Part shown: positions 52,296 through 59,984 of the stretch, piece by piece
Numbering within the stretch: position 1 is the first letter of the stretch
How the letters are laid out: each line of letters opens with the position of its first letter
Origin: Sva-07 sp963716235
GTDB lineage: Bacteria; Actinomycetota; Acidimicrobiia; Acidimicrobiales; Ilumatobacteraceae
DNA length: 64,000 nt
Direction of reading: 5' to 3'
NCBI GenBank assembly: GCA_963716235.1
Contig: CAVQTE010000030.1
Coordinates: forward strand, 186,001 to 250,000
Made by a program: the position numbers and the translations under genes
Notes under the pieces: generated by a model
The model's database searches: none
Seen by the model: only the letters and a program-made list of their open reading frames with translations
What the model was told of the DNA's origin: nothing

Positions 52296-53272
52296 ACCAT
52301 GCCGCGCAGCCACCAGAGGCTGAGCGCCCAGGCGACACCGAGGAACACGAACGCGCCGAGCGCCCACTGCCAGCTCAGCTCGGTCACGATCTCGACGGGT
52401 TCACCGATGGTCGTCCCCAGCGACTCGGCGATCTGTCCGTAGGCGGAGGCGAGTTCGTCGCCGGTGCGGGCCTCGAACGCCTCGCCGCCGGTCGTCTCGG
52501 CGACGAGGGCGAGATCCTCGGGCCGCACCGGGACGGGGACGACATCGCCGCTCGCCGGGTCGACGATTTCGCCGTCCTCGGTGCCGAACGCGATCGTGTA
52601 CACGGGGATGCCGGCTTCGGCGGCGTCCTGCGCTCCCTCTTCGGTCGGTCGACCGACCGTCGTCTCGCCGTCACTGAGGAGCACGATCACGCCGGGTGCC
52701 TCGTCGGGGTCGGCGGCGGGGTCGGCGGAATTGACCAGGAGACGCGTACCGGCAGCGAGCGCCTCGCCGATCGCTGTCGACTCGTCCAGCTCGAGGTTGT
52801 CGATGCCACGGTCCATCGCGGCCCGATCGAGCGTGGGGTCGACTTCGACATTGACCGTGCCGGAGAACGAGACCAATCCGACCTCCACGCCGTCGTCGAC
52901 CTCGTCGACGAAGTTCCGCGCAGCCTCTTGGGCCGCGACGAACCGGTCGGGATCGACGTCGTCGGCCATCATCGACAGCGACACGTCGAACAGCACGAGG
53001 ATGCGGCCGTCACTACTGACGCTTTCGGTGGTTCGCTCGACCGGACGCGCAGTGGCCACAACGGCGAACGCGAGCCCGAGCAACATCAGGGCCGCAACCA
53101 CGTGACGGCGCCACCGAGGACGTTTCGGGGCCACCCTGTCGAGCAGGTCGACCTGGGTGAAGCGGACCGTTGCGGCCCGCCGCCATCGCAGGACGACGCC
53201 GTAGGCCACGCCGAGTGCGACGACGAGGAGGAGCAGCCAGAGGCGTTCAGGGGCGAGGAAGTCGGTGCTCAT
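52292..53272 (-). CDS. VWA-domain membrane protein (BatA-like)
   Basis: 326 residues. Two N-terminal membrane helices flank the start, and a third closes the C-terminus (WALGAFVFLGVAWALSLWWL). Between them is a von Willebrand A domain with a full MIDAS: DVSLSM, a Thr in ESTAIGEAL, and LLSDGET. It belongs with MoxR AAA ATPases and DUF58 proteins in aerotolerance (Bat) or metal-chaperone complexes. ATGA overlap with the DUF58 gene shows coupling. Confidence 0.9.
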   Translation of the reverse strand: MSTDFLAPERLWLLLLVVALGVAYGVVLRWRRAATVRFTQVDLLDRVAPKRPRWRRHVVAALMLLGLAFAVVATARPVERTTESVSSDGRILVLFDVSLSMMADDVDPDRFVAAQEAARNFVDEVDDGVEVGLVSFSGTVNVEVDPTLDRAAMDRGIDNLELDESTAIGEALAAGTRLLVNSADPAADPDEAPGVIVLLSDGETTVGRPTEEGAQDAAEAGIPVYTIAFGTEDGEIVDPASGDVVPVPVRPEDLALVAETTGGEAFEARTGDELASAYGQIAESLGTTIGEPVEIVTELSWQWALGAFVFLGVAWALSLWWLRGMV

Positions 53273-54267
53273 CGTCGGATCCCCTCGCCTCGAACTGCTT
53301 GAACCCGCTTGCGGCGGGTGTGTTGCACGATGGCGCCGAGCCAGTCGCTGTCGGTCGACAGCTCGATCACGTCGGCGCCGGATCGACCGAGCGCCGTGTC
53401 GCGACGCTCGCGTTCCCGGGCGGCCGCTGCAGCGAAACGTTGTTGGACCTTTGCGGTCACGCGCACCTCCCGAACCGCTCCGGTCGACGGATCGACCACC
53501 GCAACCAGGCCGATCGGTGGGATGTCGTACTCGCGGGGATCGTGCACGGTGATGGCGAGCAGGTCATGGCGCAGGCTCAGCCGTGCGAGCGATGGTTGCC
53601 ACGACTCCCCGGCGAAGTCGCTGATGACGGCGACGAACCCGCGACGGTTGGCGATTGCACCGACGCGATCGATGGCCCCCGCGAGATCGGCGTGGCCGAG
53701 ACCCTCCGATTCGGGAGCACTGCAGAGCGTCGACAACACGGCGCGCACCTGGTTCGATCCGGATCGGGGAGGGATCACGTGAATCGAGGGGCCGGCGACG
53801 AGGACGGCACCGAGACGGTTCTGATTGCGCGCCGTCAGGAATCCGACGCAGGCCGCAGCAGCGGTGGCGACTTGGGCCTTGTCGTTGGCGGTGGTGCCGA
53901 ACTGCATCGTGGCCGACGCGTCGACGACGAGCCAGGCGGTCAGGTCGCGGTCGGCGATCTGTTCGCGAACATGTGTCTCGCGGGTGCGTGCGGTGATGTT
54001 CCAGTCGATCCGACGCACGTCGTCGCCGGGCTGGTACAGCCGCGCCTCGCCTGGTTCGGATCCATGACCGGGCGTGAGCCCCTGATGGTTGCCGTGCAGA
54101 GCGCCGTCGAGGCGGCCCTTGATCGTCAGCTCCAGCGTGCGCAGCAGTTCGGCGACCGTCTCGGTCGGTGGACCGACCGCCCAACCGGACCCTGGAACGG
54201 CACCACTCGGCCACGGTGCGGCGGCGGCGGCCCTCGGCGACACGCTCGCCGGACCCAGCTGTGTCAT
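53269..54267 (-). CDS. DUF58 protein
   Basis: 332 residues from ATG 54267. It has the DUF58 core (LYQPGDDVRRIDWNITART, HVREQIADRDLTAWLVVDASATMQFG), which itself resembles a degenerate VWA domain. The start lies 3 nt after the MoxR stop and the end overlaps the BatA start. DUF58 proteins bind partners of MoxR AAA machines; the exact role is unknown. Confidence 0.88.
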   Translation of the reverse strand: MTQLGPASVSPRAAAAAPWPSGAVPGSGWAVGPPTETVAELLRTLELTIKGRLDGALHGNHQGLTPGHGSEPGEARLYQPGDDVRRIDWNITARTRETHVREQIADRDLTAWLVVDASATMQFGTTANDKAQVATAAAACVGFLTARNQNRLGAVLVAGPSIHVIPPRSGSNQVRAVLSTLCSAPESEGLGHADLAGAIDRVGAIANRRGFVAVISDFAGESWQPSLARLSLRHDLLAITVHDPREYDIPPIGLVAVVDPSTGAVREVRVTAKVQQRFAAAAARERERRDTALGRSGADVIELSTDSDWLGAIVQHTRRKRVQAVRGEGIRR

Positions 54268-54269
54268 CG

Positions 54270-55343
54270 TCAGCTCGCTGGGTGCGCCAGCGCGTCGTTG
54301 GGCTTCGGCGAGACCCACGTGGCGGGGACCGTCGACAGCACACGCTGGACGACGTGATCGGTCGTGATGTCGCGGGCGAGTGCGTCGTAGGTCAAGAGGA
54401 GTCGGTGACGCAGCACTTCGGGGGCGAGGTCGAACACGTCCTGCGGCGTCGCGTACGAGCGTCCCCGCAAGAGCGCGAGCGCTCGTGCTCCACGCACCAG
54501 GTTCAGCGACGCTCTCGGACTCGCGCCGAGACCGATGACCGTCGAGAGGTCGGCGAGTCCGAAGCGTTCGGGCGTGCGGGTGCATTGCACGAGATCGACT
54601 GCGTACTGTGACACCGATCGATCGACGAAGACGCGGTCGGCGCGTTGCTGCAGGGTGATGAGTTCGTCGAGGCCGATGACCTGCTCGGGAATCGGTGGGC
54701 TGACGCTCATCCGGTCGATGATCAGCATCTCCTCGTCGGGTGTCGGGTAGTCGAGGACGATCTTCATCATGAAGCGGTCGCGCTGCGCGTCGGGCAGTTG
54801 GTAGACGCCCTCGGACTCGATCGGGTTCTGCGTGGCGACGACGAAGAACGGCGCGGGGACGGCGTGTGTGACACCGCCGATGGTGACCTGCTGTTCGGCC
54901 ATCACCTCGAGCAGGGCCGACTGGACCTTGGCGGGTGCCCGGTTGATCTCGTCGGTGAGCAGGAAGTTCACGAACACGGGCCCGAACTCGACGTCGAATG
55001 TTTCGGTACTGCCGCGGTAGATGCGCGTCCCGGTGATGTCGGACGGCAGCAGGTCGGGTGTGAACTGGATACGCGAGAACGAACCGCCGACGACGTCGGC
55101 GAGTGTTTCGGCCGCCAGCGTCTTGGCCAGTCCTGGGACCGATTCCAGCAGGCAGTGACCGCGGCACAGCACACCGACGAGGAGTCGCTCGAGGAGTCGT
55201 GTCTGGCCGACCATCACCTTGCGGAGTTCGAAGAAGATCTTCTCGAAGGTTTCGGCGGTGGCTCGGTCGTCGGCGGTGGATGCGATGGCGCCGCCGGTGG
55301 AGGATGACGACGGGGACGCGGAGGTGACGTGGTTCTCGCTCAT
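54270..55343 (-). CDS. MoxR-family AAA+ ATPase
   Basis: 357 residues from ATG 55343. Walker A LLESVPGLAKTLAAE (Ser in place of the more common Gly before VPG), Walker B NFLLTDEINRAPAKVQ, sensor I VATQNPIE, and the C-terminal lid with the arginine of SPRASLNL. MoxR ATPases act with VWA proteins on metal insertion or envelope stress. First gene of a three-gene set. Confidence 0.93.
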   Translation of the reverse strand: MSENHVTSASPSSSSTGGAIASTADDRATAETFEKIFFELRKVMVGQTRLLERLLVGVLCRGHCLLESVPGLAKTLAAETLADVVGGSFSRIQFTPDLLPSDITGTRIYRGSTETFDVEFGPVFVNFLLTDEINRAPAKVQSALLEVMAEQQVTIGGVTHAVPAPFFVVATQNPIESEGVYQLPDAQRDRFMMKIVLDYPTPDEEMLIIDRMSVSPPIPEQVIGLDELITLQQRADRVFVDRSVSQYAVDLVQCTRTPERFGLADLSTVIGLGASPRASLNLVRGARALALLRGRSYATPQDVFDLAPEVLRHRLLLTYDALARDITTDHVVQRVLSTVPATWVSPKPNDALAHPAS

Positions 55344-55358
55344 TCAGCGCCGACGGTA
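55344..55358 (-). promoter_or_regulatory. Possible -10 box (TACCGT) of the MoxR operon
   Basis: TACCGT at 55358-55353, 9 nt, then ATG at 55343; spacing just outside the usual window. Confidence 0.4.
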
Positions 55359-55411
55359 GCGGTGCCGGAACCGAGGAGTACCGCAGCAGAGCACCTCTCA
55401 CCGACTTCTCG

Positions 55412-55424
55412 TACTCTGTCGGGG
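55412..55424 (+). promoter_or_regulatory. Leaderless -10 box (TACTCT) of the small gene at 55425
   Basis: TACTCT at 55412-55417, 7 nt, then GTG at 55425. Confidence 0.5.
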
Positions 55425-55775
55425 GTGAGCGGCACCACCGACCCGAGTGACGAACGCCCCGTGGACGACGGCGGACTCGATGCGCTGGAGCCGGGCATCG
55501 ATGTGGCTCGCATCGAGGCCGAAGAGGCCGAAGCTGCACGCCGCCTGTCGATGATCCAGGCAGGTCGGCGCAAGGGCGGCGTCATCGGCGCCGCAGCGGC
55601 CGGCGTCATGATCGGTCTGCGCGACATCTACGAGGGGCCGCCGATACAGGATGACATCGTGATCGAGATCGAGTCGTCCGGCGAACCGACCGACATCGAT
55701 GTCGACGGCATTGCCGGGACCGTCGACGATGTCGATTTCTGGGCGCCGCCCCCGCCGCGAAACTCCGCTGACTGA
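55425..55775 (+). CDS. Small acidic hypothetical protein with one glycine/alanine-rich hydrophobic segment
   Basis: 116 residues from GTG 55425. The N-terminal half is acidic and helical (LEPGIDVARIEAEEAEAARRL). Around residues 55-75 RRKGGVIGAAAAGVMIGLRDIYEG is hydrophobic and small-residue rich, possibly a membrane-inserting or helix-packing segment. An acidic tail ends in WAPPPPRNSAD. I do not recognise a family. Its promoter and codon pattern look real. Divergent from the MoxR operon. Confidence 0.6.
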   Translation: MSGTTDPSDERPVDDGGLDALEPGIDVARIEAEEAEAARRLSMIQAGRRKGGVIGAAAAGVMIGLRDIYEGPPIQDDIVIEIESSGEPTDIDVDGIAGTVDDVDFWAPPPPRNSAD

Positions 55776-55788
55776 GCCATGCGCGACG

Positions 55789-55813
55789 GTCAGACGTAGG
55801 AGTCAGACGTAGG
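55789..55813. repeat. Tandem 13-nt repeat over the stop of the flavoprotein gene
   Basis: GTCAGACGTAGG occurs at 55789-55800 and again at 55802-55813, one base apart. The second copy covers the last codons and stop of the gene ending at 55803; the first is a downstream duplicate. Confidence 0.6.
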
Positions 55814-57038
55814 CGCCCGGGCGGGTGAGAATTCGACGGTGCCATCGGCTCGGCGTGAGCAGGAGTGCGCGGGGCTCGTCCTCGAACATCCATCGTGCGA
55901 AGTTGCGCTTGCCCCACGAACCGCTCGCCGCCACCACTCGAATCGCGCCGCGCGCACCCCACGACGTCGTGAGGATCGAGCCCAACGCCAGCGACATCCG
56001 ATGATCGGCGACGAGGTGACGACGAACGTCGGCGCGGTACAGCCGAGCGGCGTCGTCGGGCTGCAGGGCACCGGCAGCGGTGATGGCCTCGGCGGCGAGG
56101 CGGCCGGTCAAGAGCGCTTGGCCGATGCCTTCGCCCGTCATCACGTCGGTTGCCATGGCGGCGTCGCCGGTGAACAGCACGCGCCCTGCAGACAGCACCG
56201 CGTCGTCGATGCGCGCCGGGATCGGCCAGGCCGTGTGGCGGTCCTCCAGCTCGAACGCTGGACCGAGCGCCTCGACGATGTGCGGTCGCCGGAGCAGGTC
56301 GATCCAGAGTTCCTTCATCTCCTGGCCCTTGCGGCCGCCGTCGCGCAGCACGCCGAAGCCGATGTTGACCCGACCGTCGGGGAGAGGGAACGACCAGGCG
56401 TAGCCGGGCAGCAGATCGGGTTCGAACCACACGTACAGTTGCTCGCTCGCCTGGCCGGTGACGTTGCGACCGTACTGACGAAAGCCGTGCCATTCACCGA
56501 GGTAGCCCGATTCGTTGACTCCGAGCGCCTTGCGGACAGGGCTCCACATGCCGTCGGCGGCCACCACGTACCGCGTGTCGATCTCGAGGCCGTCGGCGAA
56601 CACCGTCACGTGGTCAGGGTGCTCGACGAGCCGTTCGAATCCGTGGCCGTCTCGAACGTCGGCGCCGTGCTCGCGGGCGAGTTGCACGAGGGCGTGGTCG
56701 AGTTGGAGGCGCGGTGCGACGGCGGAGTACTTCCCGGTTGTCGGCAGCGCAACCACCACCTCGCGTCCGCTCGGTGAGCGGATCGCCGCACTGCGAACGT
56801 CGAACCAGTCGGTGATGGTGCCGGGGTCGAGTCCCAGGTGGTCGAGTTCTCGCAATGCGAGCGTCGTCAGGCCGTCGCCGCAGCACTTGTCGCGCGGGAA
56901 CACCGCCTTGTCGATCACGACGACCGATCGCCCAGATCTGCTGAGCTCGATCGCCGCCGCCGATCCCGCAGGTCCGGCCCCCACCACCACGACATCGGCG
57001 TGGAGGCGAGTCGTCGTCGGATCATCGGGCGGCGTCAC
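55803..57038 (-). CDS. Geranylgeranyl-reductase-family FAD oxidoreductase
   Basis: 411 residues from GTG 57038. FAD motif VVVVGAGPAGSAAAIELSRSG, the family signature PRDKCCGDGLTTLALREL, and GDAAMATDVMTGEGIGQAL. These features match the GGR family that saturates isoprenoid chains, including MenJ, which reduces one menaquinone side-chain bond in mycobacteria. The membrane-lipid or quinone substrate is inferred. A longer start at 57062 is in frame, but the -10 box supports 57038. Confidence 0.88.
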   Translation of the reverse strand: MTPPDDPTTTRLHADVVVVGAGPAGSAAAIELSRSGRSVVVIDKAVFPRDKCCGDGLTTLALRELDHLGLDPGTITDWFDVRSAAIRSPSGREVVVALPTTGKYSAVAPRLQLDHALVQLAREHGADVRDGHGFERLVEHPDHVTVFADGLEIDTRYVVAADGMWSPVRKALGVNESGYLGEWHGFRQYGRNVTGQASEQLYVWFEPDLLPGYAWSFPLPDGRVNIGFGVLRDGGRKGQEMKELWIDLLRRPHIVEALGPAFELEDRHTAWPIPARIDDAVLSAGRVLFTGDAAMATDVMTGEGIGQALLTGRLAAEAITAAGALQPDDAARLYRADVRRHLVADHRMSLALGSILTTSWGARGAIRVVAASGSWGKRNFARWMFEDEPRALLLTPSRWHRRILTRPGAYV

Positions 57039-57051
57039 GGCAGCCAGGCTA
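57039..57051 (-). promoter_or_regulatory. Leaderless -10 box (TAGCCT) of the geranylgeranyl-reductase-type gene
   Basis: TAGCCT at 57051-57046, 7 nt, then GTG at 57038. Confidence 0.5.
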
Positions 57052-57096
57052 CGACCGGTCACCCGGCGGGGCCACGTGGGTGGGCTGCTGCCGGGG

Positions 57097-57891
57097 TCAC
57101 GGCAGATGAGTGTTCAGGCGGACGGCGCGTCTGATCGGGCCGGGGTCCGAGCGCATGAGACGGGTGGCGTGTACCCGGCTACGCCAGCCGCCGAGCAGGG
57201 TGTAGCCAACGTCGCCGGGACAGGCGGTGTACGTCACGTCACGATGTCCGGAGATCGTCGGTGTCGTGATCGTGGTGCCCGCCCGGAACTTGTCCGATCC
57301 TCTCGACACGAACGAGGTGGTCGCGGCGGGATCGGTGTCGATGCCGTAGCGGTCGGCGAGGAAGATCAACATGCGCAGCAACGAGTCCTGGGCGGCCGGC
57401 GTCGGTGCCTGCACCGTGAAGTCACCGATGAGGCAGACCAGCTGACCGAAACCCTGATTGCCGCCTGTCGCGTCGGCCACCACCGGACCGGCAAGCGACC
57501 CGGCGCGGGTCTCCCACACCGAGCCGTCGGGCCCGATCATGAAGTGGTAGCAGATGTCGGGCCATCGCTTGCTCGGGCCGGTCTGAAAGGCGTAGGTCTG
57601 CCGGATCACTTCGCGTGGGTCGGGCACCACGTTGCTCGATGCGGTGTGGTGCACAAGGAGGAACTTGACGTCCTCCGGACCCATGGTGCCCTTCGGCGGC
57701 AGATCGGCTCCCCATTCGCTGCGCGGGCGGACGCGCAGGCCGGGAGCGACCTGGATCGACGTGAGGGACTCGACAGGTGGGAGTTGTTCGGCGGGCGTGG
57801 CCGTCGATCGTGCGCAGGCGGTCAACCCGAGCGCGGCTGCTCCGAGGGCACCGACGAAGAGTTCTCGTCTCGTCCGCTGGCAGCCGCACAC
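57097..57891 (-). CDS. Tat-exported N-acetylmuramoyl-L-alanine amidase / PGRP-like lipoprotein
   Basis: 264 residues from GTG 57891. A twin-arginine signal (QRTRRELFVGALGAAALGLTAC) ends in a lipobox-like LTAC. The catalytic domain is Amidase_2/PGRP: FLLVHHTASS with the first zinc His, ICYHFMIGPDGSVWE, and GHRDVTYTACPGD with the last His and Cys. It should cleave the stem peptide from glycan strands outside the membrane in cell-wall turnover. The -10 box selects this start over 57972 and 57900. Confidence 0.88.
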   Translation of the reverse strand: MCGCQRTRRELFVGALGAAALGLTACARSTATPAEQLPPVESLTSIQVAPGLRVRPRSEWGADLPPKGTMGPEDVKFLLVHHTASSNVVPDPREVIRQTYAFQTGPSKRWPDICYHFMIGPDGSVWETRAGSLAGPVVADATGGNQGFGQLVCLIGDFTVQAPTPAAQDSLLRMLIFLADRYGIDTDPAATTSFVSRGSDKFRAGTTITTPTISGHRDVTYTACPGDVGYTLLGGWRSRVHATRLMRSDPGPIRRAVRLNTHLP

Positions 57892-57904
57892 GAGCGTCAC
57901 CCTA
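57892..57904 (-). promoter_or_regulatory. Leaderless -10 box (TAGGGT) of the amidase gene, sharing TA with a plus-strand box
   Basis: TAGGGT at 57904-57899, 7 nt, then GTG at 57891. The plus-strand hexamer TACGAT at 57903-57908 shares the TA and could drive the divergent SDR gene with a leader of about 60 nt. Confidence 0.5.
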
Positions 57905-57974
57905 CGATGCCGCACAGCGACGGCCGTCTCCGGCGTCGCCGCCCGATCGGGCACGTCTGGTGAAAGGAACATCG

Positions 57975-58901
57975 ATGAGTGGTCTGTGCGAGGGTCGAGT
58001 TGCGATCGTCACGGGAGCGGGGCGCGGGATCGGGCGCGAGCACGCGCTGAGCCTCGCCCGTCAGGGCGCGAAGGTCGTCGTGAACGATCTCGGCGGCAAT
58101 GTCGACGGCAGCGGTGGCGACATTTCACCGGCCCAGCAGGTCGTCAACGAGATCGTCGACATGGGCGGAGAGGCGATCGCCAACGGTGACAACGTCGCCG
58201 ACTGGGAAGGCGCCCAGCGGATGGTCAACACGGCCATCGAGACGTTCGGCGACCTCCATGCGCTCGTCAACAATGCCGGCATCCTGCGCGACCGAGTGCT
58301 GGCCAACATGACCGAGGAGGAGTGGGACTCGGTCATCAACGTGCACCTCAAGGGCACCTTTGCGCCGTCGCGCTGGGCGGTTGCCTACTGGCGTGAGCGC
58401 GCCAAGGCCGGTGATCCGGTCAGCGGCCGAATCGTCAACACCACGTCGGTGTCCGGCATCTACGGCAACCCCGGCCAGGCCAACTACGGCGCCGCGAAGG
58501 CCGGCATTGCTGCGTTCACGAACATCGTCGCGCTCGAAGTCGCCCGCTACGGCGTGACGGTCAACGCCGTCGGCCCGGTGGCACTCACCCGCATGACCGA
58601 GGGCCTCGGTCCGGCTCCCGAGACCGACGAGGAGCGCGAGGCACGCGCGCCCCACTGGATCGCACCGATCGTGACGTGGCTCTGCTCGCCCGAATCGGCC
58701 GGCGTCACTGGGCGGGTCTTCGAGGCGTCCGGTCAGATCCTGGCGGTCGCCGAAGGGTGGGTGCGCGGTCCATCGACCGCGCCGGTCGACGACCCGACGA
58801 AGATCGGCCCGGTCGTCGAGCAACTGCTCGCCGACGCTCGGCGCAACTCGGGCATGAACGGCGAGCCCGGCGGCTGGCCCCAGACGATGCTCGATTCCTG
58901 A
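57975..58901 (+). CDS. SDR dehydrogenase of the Hsd4A/ChsB1 (3-hydroxyacyl-CoA) type
   Basis: 308 residues from ATG 57975 with RBS GAAAGGA 6 nt upstream. VAIVTGAGRGIGREHALSLARQGAKVVVNDLGG is the cofactor site of the hydroxyacyl-CoA/17-beta-HSD branch; NNAGILRD, NTTSVSG and YGAAKAG complete it. The C-terminal extension (about 250-308) is typical. With the MaoC gene that follows 32 bp later it makes a hydratase/dehydrogenase pair for beta-oxidation, possibly of steroid side chains as with mycobacterial homologues. Confidence 0.9.
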   Translation: MSGLCEGRVAIVTGAGRGIGREHALSLARQGAKVVVNDLGGNVDGSGGDISPAQQVVNEIVDMGGEAIANGDNVADWEGAQRMVNTAIETFGDLHALVNNAGILRDRVLANMTEEEWDSVINVHLKGTFAPSRWAVAYWRERAKAGDPVSGRIVNTTSVSGIYGNPGQANYGAAKAGIAAFTNIVALEVARYGVTVNAVGPVALTRMTEGLGPAPETDEEREARAPHWIAPIVTWLCSPESAGVTGRVFEASGQILAVAEGWVRGPSTAPVDDPTKIGPVVEQLLADARRNSGMNGEPGGWPQTMLDS

Positions 58902-58933
58902 TCACCCCCCAGGTTCAACGAAAGCGAGATGAC

Positions 58934-59791
58934 ATGCCACTGAATCCTGAAGCCGTCGGATCGAAGAGCGATCCCGTCGACGCCAGCTGGAACTCCAAGG
59001 ACGCCCTCCTCTATGCCGTCGGGATCGGTGCCGGGCAGAACGAGTTGGCGTTCACCACCGAGAACACGAACGGCATCGACCAGCAGGTGTTTCCCACATT
59101 CCCGGTCGTGATCGGCTGGGGCAAGGGTTCGGCGATGCGTGACATCGGCACGTTCAACCCGGCACTGCTCGTGCATGGACAGCAGGCGGTCACACTCCAC
59201 CGACCGATCCCGGTCGAGGGCACCGTGACGATCACGAGCGAGCTGGTCGCCATGTACGACAAGGGGTCAGCCGCCGTCGTGGTGACCGAGACGCACGGCG
59301 TGATGGACGGTGAGCCGCTGTACACGAACACGTCGTCCGCGTTCATACGTGGTGAAGGCGGTTGGGGCGGCGATCGGGGACCGTCGGGACCGAAGAACGT
59401 TCCACCAGAGCGAGATCCGGACCATGTCGTGACCTATCCGACCCTGCGTGACCAGGCCTTCGTGTATCGGCTCTCGGGCGACCGCAATCCGTTGCACACC
59501 GACCCGGCCTTTGCCGCGATCGGTGGCTTCGAGCGGCCGATCCTCCACGGTCTGTGCAGCTACGGGTTCACCGGCCGAGCGTTGCTGCATGCGATCTGTG
59601 GGAGCGACCCGGCGAGGTTCGGGCACATCGAGGCCCGCTTTGCGGCGCCGGTTCTCCCGGGCGACACCCTCACGATCAAGATGTGGTCGGGCGAGTCCGG
59701 CGAGACGTTCTTCATCACCAGCGCCGTCGACCCCGGCGACCCGGCCACCGAGCGCGTCGTCATCGATCAAGGCCTCCTCCGTCACACCTGA
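58934..59791 (+). CDS. MaoC-like 2-enoyl-CoA hydratase
   Basis: 285 residues from ATG 58934. A double hot-dog protein: a first, non-catalytic half (FPTFPVVIGWGKGSAM, PIPVEGTVTITSEL) and a second half with the hydratase-2 motif RLSGDRNPLHTDPAFA, which carries the catalytic Asp and His. It hydrates 2-enoyl-CoA to 3-hydroxyacyl-CoA, the substrate of the adjacent SDR. Same strand, 32 bp after it, so likely one operon. Confidence 0.92.
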   Translation: MPLNPEAVGSKSDPVDASWNSKDALLYAVGIGAGQNELAFTTENTNGIDQQVFPTFPVVIGWGKGSAMRDIGTFNPALLVHGQQAVTLHRPIPVEGTVTITSELVAMYDKGSAAVVVTETHGVMDGEPLYTNTSSAFIRGEGGWGGDRGPSGPKNVPPERDPDHVVTYPTLRDQAFVYRLSGDRNPLHTDPAFAAIGGFERPILHGLCSYGFTGRALLHAICGSDPARFGHIEARFAAPVLPGDTLTIKMWSGESGETFFITSAVDPGDPATERVVIDQGLLRHT

Positions 59792-59814
59792 CCCGGTCGA
59801 TCACCCGCCCCAAC

Positions 59815-59867
59815 CCGAAATCTGCGCTCGAACGTGCGCTGAGCGCACGAATCTCCGCACATTTCGG
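59815..59867. repeat. 53-nt palindromic repeat, family 3, copy B
   Basis: CCGAAA at 59815-59820, TTTCGG at 59862-59867, inner TGCG.../CGCACA and a central GTGCGCTGAGCGCAC stem. Matches the outer parts of 44431-44482. It lies in the 193-nt gap between convergent MaoC and proS, which otherwise holds only copy C. Confidence 0.7.
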
Positions 59868-59888
59868 ACGGGGATGGCTGAGCACTCG

Positions 59889-59941
59889 TCGAAATGTGCG
59901 CTGTGATGCCCGCTCAGCGGGCACACCGGCGCATTTTTCGG
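59889..59941. repeat. 53-nt palindromic repeat, family 3, copy C
   Basis: TCGAAATGTGCG against CGCATTTTTCGG with a strong central stem TGCCCGCTGAGCGGGCA-type (one mismatch in the loop). It is in tandem with copy B, 22 nt apart; a hairpin followed by T-rich TTTTT could also terminate the MaoC transcript. Confidence 0.65.
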
Positions 59942-59984
59942 AAGGGCGGAGCGACGAGGGGGAGCGGGAGGAGGAGCAGGTGCG

